Shown: positions 22,774 through 35,267, numbered from the stretch's first letter. The stretch is DNA of 64,000 bases from Pyropia haitanensis (GCA_008729055.1 SDUX01000004.1:5596559-5660558); one strand, 5' to 3'. Numbers and translations are program-made. The notes: generated by a model not told the origin, from the letters alone.

Positions 22774-23448
22774 GGCGCGGCGCCCCCGCCTGCGCCGCGG
22801 CGCCACGTTTGGCTCCTCCAGCCGCGGCTCGGCCGACCACGCCACCGCCGCCGCCGCCGTTGCGCGCGACGTGAGCGCGCCGCACGCGGCGGCGGTAGGC
22901 GGCAACGTTGGTGATGGCGGCGGTGGGGGCGGCGGTGGAGGCGGACCCGGCTGCACCGCCGCCACGCCGTGTGGGTGTGGGGTGCTGGAGGCGCGGGTGC
23001 GGTCGCTGGAGCGGCACCTCGACATCCTCCGTGACGTGCTCGTCGTCGCCGCCGACGCGGGCGCCGCGGCGGGGGGGGGGGAGGCAAGGCCGACGCCACC
23101 GCCGCCGCCGCCGCCGCCGGCGGCGGCGTGGCGCCAACGGCGAGCAGCAGCTGGGGGGGGGGGGGGGTTGGGGCGCCTGGTTTGGGGGGGGGGGGGGGGC
23201 AGCGGCGGCGGCCGCGGCGGCGACGGCGCAGCGGACGCGGCGGGTGGGAGAGGGCGGACCACCGCGGGGGGGAGTGGGGGGGGGGGGGGGGCGCCAGGGG
23301 CACCGCCGCGTCCCGCCGCCGCCGCGCGCTGCGCGCCGAGGTCGCGGCGCTCCGCCGGACGACCGACTACCTGTTTGCGCGGCTGGCCGAGGATGGCAGG
23401 CCGGGGCGGCGGGCAGCGGGGGAGGGGGGAGGCGGGGGAGGGGGATGA
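22475..23448 (+). CDS. Coiled-coil protein with duplicated RRGxxF motifs (frame broken at G runs)
   Basis: Starts ATGGCTCCCCCGCCG at 22475. The N-terminal half has two copies of a basic phosphosite-like motif, RPTLRRGASFAA and PRLRRGATFGSSS, separated by polyGly; RRxS/T is a consensus for AGC/CaMK-type kinases and 14-3-3 docking. A Cys-containing segment (CTAATPCGCG) leads into heptad-like GVLEARVRSLERHLDIL. The frame then breaks at G runs near 23072, 23155, 23180 and 23278, each consistent with one missing base. It resumes as ALRAEVAALRRTTDYLFARL and stops at 23448. The two helical segments would form a coiled coil. No family is recognised. Expression and function are unknown; a kinase-regulated scaffold is a guess. 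Confidence 0.5.
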
Positions 23449-23948
23449 GGACGCCCAAGAGGGGGGGACGCGGCACGTTTCCGCCGCCACGGCTGCCGGC
23501 AACGGCGGCCGCGGGTACCGTTGCATGCGTAGGCGGAGGGAGCCGGCGGCGGCGCGGGGGGGGGGGGGGGGGGGGGGAGGGGGAGCGGGAGCGGGAAAAA
23601 AAAAAAAAAAACGCAACGGGGGCGGCGGGCGTTGCTCGTCTCGCCCCAGCGGTGTCGGCTTCGCATTGGCGTACGCGGGTGCCGCCACCGCTCCCCCCCC
23701 CCCCCCTCCCCCTGCGCGCGCCCGCTGGTGGTCTGCCGCCGCCGCCGCCGCGATGGAAAAAAGCGCGGGGTGGCGGTCGGCCGCTTGCACCCTTCCTCCC
23801 CTCCCCCCAACACCCCCCCCCTCCGCCCATCCTTCTCCACCCCCCCGCACCACCCTCCGCACCCCCTCGTGCCGTCGCCGTCGCCTTCTCGCTGGCGCAC
23901 ACGCCCCCTCCCCCCCCCCTCGCGGCAGCCCCAACCCGACGGCGCCCG
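23449..23948. other. Convergent intergenic region
   Basis: Between the 3' ends of the coiled-coil gene and the AMBRA1-like gene. It holds a G run (23560-23579), an A16 tract at about 23597 and C runs. No gene is seen; both 3' untranslated regions probably lie here. Confidence 0.5.
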
Positions 23949-25183
23949 TCACACCGACGCGGACCGCGCGTCATCATCGTCCACGTCCATGGCGGCGTCC
24001 GCTCCCCCCCCCTGGTGCCGCGACGGCGGCGGCACGGAGCCGCCAAAGACGCGGATGCGCCCCCTTTGCGTGCCGTAAATGACCGCCTCGGCCGCCCCCG
24101 ACCGCGGCGCAAACACCGCGCAGTTGATCTCGTCGCTGACGCCCCGCTCCTCGCCAACGCCCACGTCCGCCGAGATGCTGTGCACCAGCCGCAGGCCGGC
24201 GGCCACGTCGTAGAGGTCCACCACGGGCACGCTGCTCGCGGCCATGGGCGGCGGCGAGCCGCCGCCACCGCCCCCATCATCGGCGCCGCCGCCGCCATCC
24301 CCGCCAGGGGGTGGCGGGAGCGCCGCCGCCCCGTCGCCGCCAGCCGCAGCGGGCCCGCCATCCCCAGCCGGCGGGGGGCGCCCGCACCCCCACCGCCACC
24401 GCCACCCCCACCAGCCGGTGGTGCGCCATTGCCGCCGCCGCCGCCGCCAGCCGCGGCGGCCGCCGCGCCGCCCGGGCCCGCCGCAAAAAACGCGGCGAGC
24501 GCCGCGTCTGGCGCAAAGCCGCCGCCCGGCACGCCCGCGGCGGGAGTACCCCCGCCAGCGGGTGGCGGCGCCGCCCCCCCCGCCGCCGCCGCCGCGACCG
24601 CCGCGGCGGCCGCCGCGTTGCCCGCCGTGACCGCCTGGCGGAGGATCGGGTTGGACGGCCGAAACGAAAAGCCCGCGAGCAGGTGCGCCGACGTGGGCGA
24701 GAACTTGAGGTTGGTCAGCGCGGTCACGTGCCCAACGTCCAGCGGCGCCGCGCAGGTGCACGCGCCCAGCGAGGAAGGTCTAAGGGAGATAATCGCGATT
24801 TGGAACTCGGACGCGCCGCCCGTCGCGGCCGCGGGCGCCGCCACGCCCCCGACGCACCGCAGTGCCAGGCAGTCGGCGGACGCGTCCTCGGTGTGGGGCG
24901 GGATGCACGCGGCGAGCATGGTGCCACACGGGGAAAAGTCCACCCCCGCGTCATTGTACGCGACCGCGCGGGGAAACGTCAAGACGGCGGGGCCGAGCCA
25001 AGACATGACGTCCCCGGGTGGGGCCGCAATCGTCGCGCACGACCCGGACCGGCTCGCGTCCACCACAATGTCCGCCAGCACACCAGCAGCCGCCGCCGCG
25101 CTCGCCGCAGCAGCGCCGGTAGACGCACCCCCCGACGAGTTGGCGGCCCAGGCGGCAACGGCCGGCGCGGCCGCCGCCCCTGC

Positions 25184-25243
<60 letters not shown>

Positions 25244-26903
25244 TGGGGCGGTGGCGGCCCCCGACACCACGGCCGCACCCGCCGCACCCGCTGGCGCGGC
25301 GGCACCGCCGGCACCGCCCACCGGTTGGCGCGTGTGGTATTGGCCGTGACCCAACGGGGATGGCTGCGTCGCCGCGAGCGGGTGGCCGTGGCGGGAGAAG
25401 CGGTGGAGGATGAGCTTGAGCGTAAACTGCGAGTCGAGCGTCCGCTGCTGGCGGTTCTTTTGTCCGAGTATCAGCAGCTCCCCGTCCGGGTGAAAGTCCA
25501 CCATGTGGAACGGGTGCTGCGCCTCCATCACCGGCACCGGCACCGAGTCGGCGATCGCGTACTGCCACAGGTACAGGCAGCGGCCGGCGGTGACGGCGAG
25601 GACGTCCCCGTCCGGGTGGAACGACACGCACGAGATGCCCGCGTGGAACGCGTGCGTGCGCAGGCACACCCCCGTCTTGGCGTTCCACACCCGGCACTCG
25701 TGGCCGAGGCAGCCCGACGCGAGGATGTCCCGCCGCCGCGGGTGGAACCGCACCGTCCACGGCGTGCGCGGGTGGCCCTCGAGGCAGATGAGCAGCCGCC
25801 CCGACGGGTAGTCAAACACCTTGACCGAGTGATCCCCGTGCGTCGACGCAAAGCGGCTGCCGTCGGCCGCGAAAGCAATCGAGATGGTCGACCGCACCTG
25901 CGCAGCCTCCCGCCCCAGCGGCAGGTACCGCCCCGAGCCGAGGCGTGACAGCGACGCGGCCTCGGCGTAGCGGAGCACCCGCGACTGGCCCGACGCGCGG
26001 AGGTCCCCGCCCGCGCGGATCTCTCGTTGCCGCAGCAGCGCCAGCGCGGGGTGCATCGCCGCGACCGACGGCATGTCCAGCGGCAGCGGCACCGCCGCGA
26101 GCAGCCGCGACGCGGGGCGGGGGATGAGGGAGGAGGGCGAGGGGGGCTGCGCCACCAGCGCCCGCCGGGAGCTCCCCTCCCACCGTTGGAAGCCCAGCTG
26201 GTGTGAGTACCACGCGGGCAGGCTGCCGCCGGTGCCGCCGCCGCCGCCGGCTCCGCCGCCACCGCCGCCACCGCCGCCGCCGCCGCCACCGCCGCCGCCG
26301 CCGCTGGCTGGTCCGCCGCCGGGGAGGAGGCCGCCCGGCACGCCGGGCGCGCCCACCAGCGGCGGCGGCACGCCATACGCGGGCGCCGGGATCTCGTCCG
26401 CGGCACCCCCCCCGGCCCTCCCTCCCCCCCGCGACAGCGGGGACGGCACGCCCATGCTGTCGTTCAGCTCCTCGTCCGATCCAAAATCGTCCGACGAGTA
26501 GTCATCCGGGTCGTCGTGGAGGTAGTCGCTGTCCTCCTCCTCCAGCCCCCCCTCCGCATCGTCCGCCATGAGGCCGCCGCCGGGCGCCCACGCGGCCGTC
26601 GCTCCCGGCACTGGCAGTGGCGCCGACGCCGGCGGCGGCACACCGCCACCACCACCACCACCGCCGCCGCCACCGCCGCCGTCACCATCGGGGCGGCCGG
26701 CGTCGCCACCCGCCGCCGCTGCACCCGCCGCCGCCACGCGGCCGCTGCCGCCGCCGCCGCTGCCGCCGCCGCCGACGAGGTCCCCCCCCCCCGGCGTAGC
26801 ACCGTCGGCGCCATCGGCGGCCAGCCCTCTCCCCCCATCCCCCCCACCGCCGCCGCCGCCCGCCCTCGCCGCCACTGGATCCGACGAGCCGCCCGTGTCC
26901 ATC

Positions 26904-26953
<50 letters not shown>

Positions 26954-27049
26954 ACCACCACCACCACCACCACCACCGCCGCCACCACCGCCGCCGGCAG
27001 CGGGCTTGGCGCCACCCGCGTTACCACCACGGGTGACCGATGCGCCCAT
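23949..27049 (-). CDS. AMBRA1-like WD40 protein (one frame break)
   Basis: Read from ATG at 27049 to a stop at 23949, about 1030 residues. The head is polyGly, then acidic (EEEDSDYLHDDPDDYSSDD). A WD40 array follows: STISIAFAADGSRFASTHGD, VKVFDYPSGRLLICLEGHPRTPW, VRFHPRRRDILASGCLGHE, VRFNAKTG-type blades and SCVSFHPDGDVLAVTAG. The GH..TPW..FHP..ILASGCL string is the signature of AMBRA1 and its plant relatives, which are CUL4-DDB1 adaptors that control autophagy through Beclin 1. Near 24380 the frame shifts by one base in a GC-rich run. The second frame gives VPVVDLYDVAAGLRLVHSI and EINCAVFAPRSGAAEAVIYGTQRGRIRVF, which match the distant C-terminal WD repeats that close the split AMBRA1 propeller. 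A long Ala/Gly-rich region separates the two halves, as in animal AMBRA1. Family assignment is strong; orthology of function is inferred. Confidence 0.82.
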
Positions 27050-27534
27050 GAATCGACGGCGGCGGCCGCGACGCGTGGCGCCGCCCCCGCTGACGGCGAG
27101 ATGGCTCGCCGCACGCGCAGGGGAGGCGGCGGGCGGGCGCTAGGGACACCCGGCGTGCACCCCAGCGGGTGCTGGCCGTCGGCGCCCCGCCGCGAGCCGC
27201 CAATGCCACCGTCGGCGGCCGCCCACCCCCTGCCGCCGCCGTCCGCACCACCCCCCCACCCCACCGCCACCGCCCGCCGCACGCGACAACCCGCGGCGCA
27301 CGGCGCGGCGGCACGCGTGGCCCGCGGGGTGCGCCTCCGCCGCCTCCCGCGGCGGCACTCCCCCCCCCCCCCACCTGCGCCGCCCCTCCCGCCCCCTCTG
27401 CCCACCGCCGCGCCGTCCGTGCCCGCCGCGCCGCGCGGCGTCGGTGCGGTGCCGGCACCGCCACAAGCAACGGCCGGCGCTGGCCGCCACCACCCCCACG
27501 CACCCCCGCCCCCCTCCACAGCGTCACGTCGGGG

Positions 27535-27578
<44 letters not shown>

Positions 27579-28889
27579 GGGGACGCTGGCCGCCGCGGAC
27601 CGCCGTCGGCGCGGGTGGCCGGCAGCCGCAACGCCCGCGCCGCGCGTGTGTGCGTCGCGGTGGGAGTCGCCGCCGTGCGGGTGGGGCTGCGGCTGGGGGG
27701 GGGGGGAGCGCCTTGCTTGCGGTGCCTGCCTGCAAGAGCGGTTCGGTGGGAGGGGGGGGGGGGGGGGGGCGGGGGGGGACAGCGCCAACGCCCGGGACCC
27801 TCAACCCCGCCCCCCCCCCCCCCCCCCCCCCCCCGCGACGGCGGCCTGATGAGTTGCGCCGTGGCCCGTGTGCGAATACTGGACCGAGGGGTGGGGCGGG
27901 GCGGCGTGACTTGGGCGGCCCTCGGGACCACTACTTACAGAGGCTGGCCCCCATATCGGACACCGATGGGCGGGATGATCACGGGCGTTGCCTGGTTTTG
28001 GCCGCCCCAACCGCTTTACAGTTGCGCATCCGAGCTCCGCGCCCAGCCGCTCGCCGCGGCAGCCGGCCAGTGCCAACGACAACCGCCGCACGGGACACTG
28101 AATTGGGGAATTGGGGTTGGGGGTTTTCAAGTGCCCCTTTCCAACGCGATTCGGGTGCGCTCCACCAGGCCGCCGCGCGCCCACACCCCAGACGGGCACC
28201 GCGTGCAGAAAGTAGAGGCGCGCCACGAAACAAGGTGAAAAACCGACGGTGGACCGCGTCGCCGCCCGTCCACGTCATCGTAGGGTAGTTTTGCGGACAA
28301 GTCGGCGGCGGTGGCGGTCGGTGGCGGCTCAACTCCCGCACGGGCCCCCCCGCGCGGCCGCCCGCGCCGCACGCGGCGCGACGCGGCCGGGCCAGCGCCG
28401 CGCGCGGCGCGGACCCGAACCCGCGCGGCGACCCGCGCGGCCGCCGGGGCCCACCCCCCCCCCCCCGCCACCCCACCCCCCCCCCTCCCCGCCCGCCCCC
28501 CGCCCGCCCGCCCGCCCAGCCGCCCGCCCCCACACCCGGCCGCCCCCACACCCGCCCGCCCGCCCGCCCGGCCGCTCGAGCGCCCCCCCGCCGCCCCCTC
28601 CGTCCCCCCGCGGCCGCGCCGGCACGCGGCGCATGGTGCCGCCCGCCGCCGCGGCAACGTCCACGACGGGGCGCGCGGACGCGGGGTCCCCCCCGTGCCC
28701 CCTGCCTTGCGCCCTACCCTGCCCCGCGGCGGCCCGCCGCGGCACGCCGGGCGCTCCCCCCCGCCGTTGCCCATCCATTCCGGCGCCACGCCCGCCCGCC
28801 CGCCCCGGCCCGGCCTTTAACGGCGGCTCGGCCGTGGTCGGCCGTGCATCCCCCGCCGCCGTCGTCGCCGTCGTCGCCACCACCACCAC

Positions 28890-28945
<56 letters not shown>

Positions 28946-29251
28946 TCGCCGCCGCCGCCGCCGCCGCCGCCGCCGTCGCCGTCACCGGCCTTGCGGATTT
29001 CCACCCCCCTCCCCCCCCCCCCCCCCCCCCCCTCCCTCGGCGGCCCTCCGCCCCCGCCCCCACCCGTTTCCCGCGTGACCGCACCGCGCCGGGTGCGCCG
29101 CGGCGGCACCGTCGGCGGCGTGGGCAATGCGGCACGCCGGCCCCGGCGGCGGCGTCCTCCCTCGCTGGTGTCCCCCCCCCCCCCGCCGCCGCGCGCGGCC
29201 GCCGCCGCCGCTGTCGCCGCCGCCGCCGCACCGCCGCCGCCGCGTCGGCCG

Positions 29252-29301
<50 letters not shown>

Positions 29302-29381
29302 TATCGCCGTCGGCGTTGGCGTTGGCGTCGGCGTCACCGCCGGCGGTGGCGTGGCCGGCAGGCGCCGGCGGGGTGGGGGGG
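27050..29381. other. Divergent intergenic region, partly low complexity
   Basis: Between the AMBRA1-like gene (minus) and the kinase (plus). 27840-28280 has moderate composition (CAGAGGCTGGCCCCATATC) and may hold the regulatory sequence. 28500-28570 is a degenerate CCCG/CCGC array and 28870-29310 is mostly (GCC)n. Long plus-strand open frames here are polyPro/Arg artefacts. The poly-C runs at 27812-27834, 28458-28466 and 29005-29033 are notable. Confidence 0.5.
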
Positions 29382-29588
29382 ATGGCGCCGCTGCGGGCGG
29401 GGCGGGCGAGCGCGCGGCGGCTGGTGGGCAAGCCGCCCGCGGCGCCGGGGGGGGGGGGGGGGGGGGGGGGGGGTCCGCCCCGCCGCCGTCGGCTCGCCGC
29501 AGCGGCAGCGGTGGTGGCGGTGGGGGTGGCGGTGGCAGCGGCGGTGGCGGTGGGGGTGGCGGTCGTGGGGCCAGTGGTGGGGGGGGTC

Positions 29589-29645
<57 letters not shown>

Positions 29646-29702
29646 GTGGTGGTGTTGGCGGCGGCAGCGGTGGTGGTGGTGGTGGTGGCGGCAGCGGCGG
29701 CA

Positions 29703-29741
<39 letters not shown>

Positions 29742-29966
29742 GCGGCAGCGGCAGCGGCAGCGGCTTTGCGCGGCTGGCGGGTGCGGCTCCGCCTCCCCGG
29801 TCGGCGGGCCCCGCCGCGGCCTTTGCCGACGCGGTCCGCCGGCAGCGCTCCGCGTCCGCCCCCGACGCCGCCGCCGGCGGTGCGGCGGCGCGGCCGCCGC
29901 CGCGGACAGCGCCACCCGATGACGGCTGGGGCTCCCCGCCACTGCCGGTCGTCCGCGCCGCGCCGC

Positions 29967-29997
<31 letters not shown>

Positions 29998-30031
29998 GCT
30001 GCCGCCGCTGGCCGTTACGGACGACGCGACG

Positions 30032-30062
<31 letters not shown>

Positions 30063-30283
30063 GGTCGACGGCCGCGGCGGCGGCGGCGGCTACCGCCGCG
30101 GCTACCGGCTGGGCGGGCACCCTCTCCGCGTCGCAGCGCCGGTCGGCGCGGCGGCTGCTGGCGAGCGCGCAGGGGCTGGGGGTGGTGGCGGGCGTGGCGC
30201 TGCCGCCGCCGCTGGCGCGCGCGCTGGGCCGCGTCGACGGGGGGGGGTCGATGGCGTCGCTCGCGTCGTTGGCGGGCGGGGGG

Positions 30284-30328
<45 letters not shown>

Positions 30329-32197
30329 AGCGGCGGGGGGGGGGGGGCGGCGGCGGCCGCCCGCCGCTGGTGCCGCCCATGTCCCTCGACCAGCTGCTGG
30401 AGCGGCTGTGCGAGCACCTGGAGCGGGTGCGGGACCGGCTGGATCAGGCGACGGTGACGGGGGTGGGGCCGCCGCTGGCGGCCGCCGCCGCCGCCGCCGC
30501 CGCCGACGGCGGGCGGGCGGCCGCCGCCGCCGCCGCCGCGCCGCCGCCCGCCATGTGGGCGTCGTCGTCGTCGCCCGCGCTGCGGCGGGCGGCGTCGTCG
30601 TCGGCGGGCGCGCCCGTCTCGTCCCTCCGCGGCGCGCCCGGGTCGGCGTCGCTGGCCAGCGGCCTGCTGCTGCCGTCGGCGGCCAGGCGGGTGGCGGCGG
30701 CGGCGGCGTCCAAAAAGGCGGACCTGTCCATGCTCGTCTCGCTCGCCGAGGCGGAGGAGCAGGACGGCGTCCACGAGCTCCGCGCGCGGTCGCCGGCGCC
30801 GCCGGCCGCCGCCGCCGCCGACGCCGCCGCCGACGCCGCCGCCGCCGCCGTTGCCGACGCGGCCGACGCGGCCGACGCGGCCGCCGCCGCCGCCGGCAGC
30901 GGCGACGGGCGTGCCGGCGCGCGTGCCGCGGCGGCGGCCGCCGAGGTGGGCGGCGGCGACGCGGCGACGCAGCGGGCGCTCTCCCGCTCCGCCCGCTCCC
31001 TGCTCGACGGCCTCCGCCGGGCGGGCAGCGGCGCCAACGGCTCGGGCGAGGACGACCCGGACGCGCAGGCCGTCGTGACGCTCCTGTCCGACCTCGACAC
31101 GGACGGCGACGCGCCGCCGCCGGCGGCGGCCGCCGCGCCGGCGCGGCCGCCGCCGCCGGCGGGCGCGGCGGCGTCGACGCTGGCGGCCGCCGCGGCCGTG
31201 CTGCGGGGCGAGCCGACCGCCGACGGCCGGGACGCGGCGCTCGTGCGGCGGGCGAGCTCCCGCCGCCGCCTCCCCCCCCCGGCCCCGAGCTGGCCGAGCT
31301 CGCCATCCGCTCCCCCGGCAGCAGCTACCTCTCCCAGCGCCGCTCGTCGCTCGGCCTGGGCGGGGAGGAGAGCCCGCAGGACAACCCGCAGCGCCTGCGG
31401 CGCGACTACTCGCGCATTTTCAAGCCGGGTGGCGGCGCCGCGGCCGCCGCGGCCGCCGACGGTGGGGGGGGGGCGGGGGGGGCGGCCGCCCGCCACGACC
31501 TGTACCGGCCTGGCAGCGTCGGCGACGGCGGCGGCCGCGCGGTGGGCCCGCCGGGCAGCCTCTGCGGGGGCGTCTTTGGCGGCGAGTCGATGGCGTCGCT
31601 CGCGACCGTCGACTATGGGGACAACCTGCTCGGCGTGCCCGACAGCCCGGCGGCCAACGGGCGGCGGTCGATGCTCGCCATTGCCGGCGGCGAGCTGTAC
31701 CTGCCCGGCCCGCCGCAGTCGCGGTGGAGCTTTGGCAAGAAGCTCGGGGAGGGGGGCAACTCGACGGTGCGGCTGGCGACGAGCACCATCGAGCCGGGCG
31801 TCCGCACCGCCGTCAAGGTGATTGACAAGCGCCCCGACGAGCCGGCGCACGAGCGGACCATCGCGCGGGAGGTGTTTTCGTACCGCCTCCTCTCCCTCGC
31901 CGGCGGCCACGAACACATTGTGGAGCTCATCGAGGTGGGCGAGGACGACGGTCACGTGTACATGTTTATGGAGCTCCTCCAGGGGGGGGAGCTCTTCTCC
32001 CGCATCTCGGACAAGGGGCAGTACACGGAGAAGGACGCGGCGCGGCTGACCGCGGCCATGCTGTCGGCGCTCGCGTTTTGCCACCGGCTCAACATCACCC
32101 ACCGGGACGTCAAGGCGGAGAATTTTGTGTACGTCAGCGCGGCGGAGCCGCCGGCAGGGTCGGCGCCCGGCCCGGGGGGGGGCGCCGCGGCCGGCAA

Positions 32198-32242
<45 letters not shown>

Positions 32243-33912
32243 CAACGGCGCGCGCTACGACATCAAGCTGATTGATTTTGGCATCAGCCACTACAGCGAG
32301 GACCCCAACGAGCTGTGCAACACGCTGTGCGGCACGCCCCTCTACGTAGCGCCAGAGGTGCTCCTGCGGCAGCCATACGGGTTTGAGGCGGACATGTGGA
32401 GTGTGGTACGTGCGGTTGCGTCGGCTTGTGCGGGTGCGGCGAAGTGGCGGCTGCCTGTGCTCATGCGGCCGAGGCGGGGACCGTCGTGCTGTGTGACCCT
32501 CGTGACCGAATGCCAGGCACCCTGTTGTCGTTTGCTTGCTGTGTGTCGAGTCGGCCGTCGGGTGCGGTGCGGGCCGTTTGGTTCTCGTTGCTTGCTCGTT
32601 TTCTCTGACATGCCGTGTGTCTGTGCCAGCGCCTTTGTGTGGTGGCGTGACTGCCGCGTCTGGCGTGCTCCTGGTCTGGATGCTTGCGCGTGGCCCAGGG
32701 GGTGATTGTGTACATCATGCTTGTGGGCACCCCCCCCTTTGACGACAGCGACCTGGTGCAGCTGGTGAAGAAGGTCAAGTACCGCCCCGTCCGTTTTGAC
32801 GGCCCCGAGTGGGTGATGATCAGCGAGCAAGGCAAGGACTTTCTGATGAACCTGCTGGACAAGGACCCCGGCAACCGGATGACCGCCGCCGAGGCGCTCG
32901 ACCACCCGTGGCTCCGCGACAGCTGCCTCGCCGCGCCCCACAACGCGCTCGACATTGCGCAGGCCAACATCCGCAAGTTTGGCTCCCGCAACCGCTGGCG
33001 CGCCGTCATCCAGGGCGTCCGCGCGCTCAACCGCATCCAGCGCGCGATGAACGCGGCGGTCGTCACGGAGCACCCAGACGGGTCGGTGACGCCCGCCCGG
33101 CTGCCGCACCCGGCCCACCCGCTCGGCGGCCTGGGCGGCGGTGGGGGCCCCGGCGGTGGGGCTCCCGGCGGCGGCGGCGGCGGCGGCGGCCTGGGCGCCG
33201 TCGGCGGGCCGCTCCGGTTTGCGCCCGCCGGCGTCCACCCCGGGGTGGTCTCTGCCGGCCCCGGCGGGGTGCACCTGCTCGGCGCCGCCGAGGCGGCCCG
33301 CCGGGGCCTCCCGCCGCCGCCCGTCGGCGCCGCCGGCCTCGCCCAGTCGCGCCCCTACCCCGCCGCCAACGAGTCCTTCTCCCGCCACCCGCGGCCGCCG
33401 TCGGCGCTGCTGCCGCCGCCGCTGCCGCCGGTCCCCCCCCCCGCCCGCCGGGCGGGCGTCGTGTCGGCCAGCCGCGAGTGGTCGGGCCTGTCGCCGGGCT
33501 CGGCGGCCGCGTCGGCCAATGGCGGGAGCCCCCAGCCGCCGGGCGCCGTGCCGGCCGGCCGCGACGGCAGCGGCGGCGGGTACGGGGGGGTGGGGGGGGC
33601 GGCGGGCGCGTCCGCCGCCGCCGGCGGCGCCGCCGCCGCGCCGGTGCCGCCGCCAGACGCCCACGGCTACGTCGACGCCCTGACGGCGGTGCGGAAGCGC
33701 GCGAGCGGCGGCCGGTCGGCGCTGGGCCTGGGCGTCGGCGGCGGTGGCGGCGGCAGCGGTGGCAGCGGCGGTGGCGGCGGCCGGGACCTGCCGCGGCGGG
33801 GCGGCTCGGGGCCGCTGCCGACGGGCAAGTCGGCCGACGCGGGCGGCCGGGACCGGTCCGCCGCGGCGGCTGGGGAGCCCGTCTCGGCCGGCGGGGCGGG
33901 CTGGGCCGCGTT

Positions 33913-33949
<37 letters not shown>

Positions 33950-34429
33950 AGCGGCGGCAGCGGCGGCGTCGGCGGCAGCGGCGGCAGCGGCGGCGGCGGC
34001 AGCGGCCGGCGGCCCGCGGCGGCGTCGTTCGAGTCGGCCATCGCGGCGGCGACGGCGGAGCGGCTGCTGAGCGGCTGGCGGGGCCCCGGCAGCGGCCGCG
34101 GCGGGGTGGGCGGCGGGGGGGGGGGCACCCCCGCCGCCGGCCGCGCCGCGTCGGGCCACTCGCGCGCGGCGACCGACGCGGCGTCGGGCCCGTCGTCGTC
34201 GTCGGGCGGCGGCGGCCGGAGCCGCGGCTACGTGGCCGCCGCCGACGGCGCGCCGCCGCTGCCGGCGGCGGCGGCCGACGTGGACGCGGTCTTTGACCCG
34301 GTCGGCGGCCAGTCGCTGACGCTGTACGGGGCGGCGGGGTCGCTCGCCGCCGAGTCGAGCCGCTCCGCGTCCACGTCCAGCCGGGGGGGGATCCACTGGT
34401 TCCGTTTCGGCCGCTGCCTCGGCCGCTAG
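29382..34429 (+). CDS. CaMK-group Ser/Thr protein kinase with low-complexity arms; two exons
   Basis: Exons 29382-32405 and 32699-34429; the intron is GTACGT...CCCAG. Kinase motifs in order: Gly loop LGEGGNSTVRLA, TAVKVIDK (Lys), GHEHIVELIE, catalytic HRDVKAENFV, IDFGIS, CGTPLYVAPEVL, ADMWSV joined across the intron to GVIVYIMLVGTPPF, and RMTAAEALDHPWLRD. Right after the domain, IRKFGSRNRWRAVIQGVRALNRI resembles the autoinhibitory/calmodulin-binding helix of CaMKI, DCLK and CDPK kinases. No EF-hands are seen, so it is not a canonical CDPK. A ~45-residue Gly-rich insert sits between the HRD loop and DFG. The N-terminal arm (Gly, Ala, Ser-rich, with MSLDQLLERLCEHLERVRDRL) is broken by one-base shifts at G/C runs near 29460, 30340 and 31277. 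The start at 29382 (MAPLRAGRASARRLV) is a proposal. The C-terminal arm is disordered. Confidence 0.85.
32406..32698 (+). other. Intron in the kinase gene
   Basis: 293 nt with donor GTG|GTACGTGC and acceptor GTGGCCCAG|GGGGTG, phase 0. Splicing joins ADMWSV to GVIVYIMLV exactly where kinases are continuous. The intron is less GC-rich and more T-rich than the exons (GGTTCTCGTTGCTTGCTCG), and it breaks the frame if retained. Confidence 0.95.
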
Positions 34430-35267
34430 GTCCGCCCGCGGCGGCGGCGGCGGGCCGGCAAAGCACGGGGGGGCGGCGCGCCGCCACCGCCCGGGCGGGA
34501 CGCCGGGGGGGGGGGGGGGGGGGGGGTGGTCGCGGCGGCAGCGGCGAGCGCGCGCGGTGTGGGGCCGACCGGGCACGGCGGCGTGGCAGACTGCCCGGCG
34601 TCAACGCGCGGGTGGGGTGCGGGGTGGGGTGGGGGGGTGGAGGAAGGGGGGGGGGGGGTGGGGGCGAGGACTGCGTGCGCCGCGGCGGGCCCGCCGCGCT
34701 GTCCGTCCCGCCTCGGCCGCGGGCCGCCCCCACCAATCGCGGGCGCGGCTGCCTGGGGTGGGTGCCGCCGCGGCGGCCGGGGCGCGTCGCCGGCAAGGCG
34801 CTGGTCGGCGGCCCGCCGCTGGTGACGGCTGCGACGGGTCGGCCGCCGCGGCCGCGCGTCGGGCGGGGGTGGCCACCCCGCCCGCCGCGGCGGCTGGCGC
34901 GGCCGGCGGCTGGCGCCGCTGTGCCAGTCACCCGGTCGGCGTGGGTGCCGCGGCGGCGGGTCGGCTGGCTAGCCAGCCGCGGCCGCCACGGGAGCGTCCC
35001 CGTGGGGAGGGCGGCGGCGGCCGACGACGCGCCTGCCTGCCCCGACCAGCGCGGTGGTTCCCCACTGGCGTGTGCGCGCTGTGCAGCAGCGAGGCGGGTC
35101 GCATGAAAAGACGGGGCCGCCCACGTCCAACACCCTCCTACATTGCTGTCGTACTAAAAAAAAAAAAAAAAAGTCAACAATCAGGGCATCGAAGCTGGGC
35201 GCGCAGGAACACGCATTGGTGCACAAAAAAACAACCCCCCCCCCCCCCCCCCACGACCCCTCCCCTT
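34430..35267. other. Convergent intergenic region between kinase and TIC110
   Basis: GC-rich at first, with a long G run (34507-34526), then moderate composition. It includes an A17-type tract at about 35156-35173 and a C16-type run at 35236-35252 close to the TIC110 stop. No gene is seen; it is likely the two 3' untranslated regions. Confidence 0.5.

Noticed and set aside
22130..23948. Extension of the AMBRA1-like reading frame far past 23949
   Set aside because: Homology moves to another frame near 24380 and ends properly at 23949; the extension overlaps the coiled-coil gene as its antisense.
28249..29922. Long plus-strand frame rich in Pro and Arg
   Set aside because: It is a reading of (GCC)n and poly-C tracts; no start context or domain, and it overlaps the proposed kinase start in another frame.
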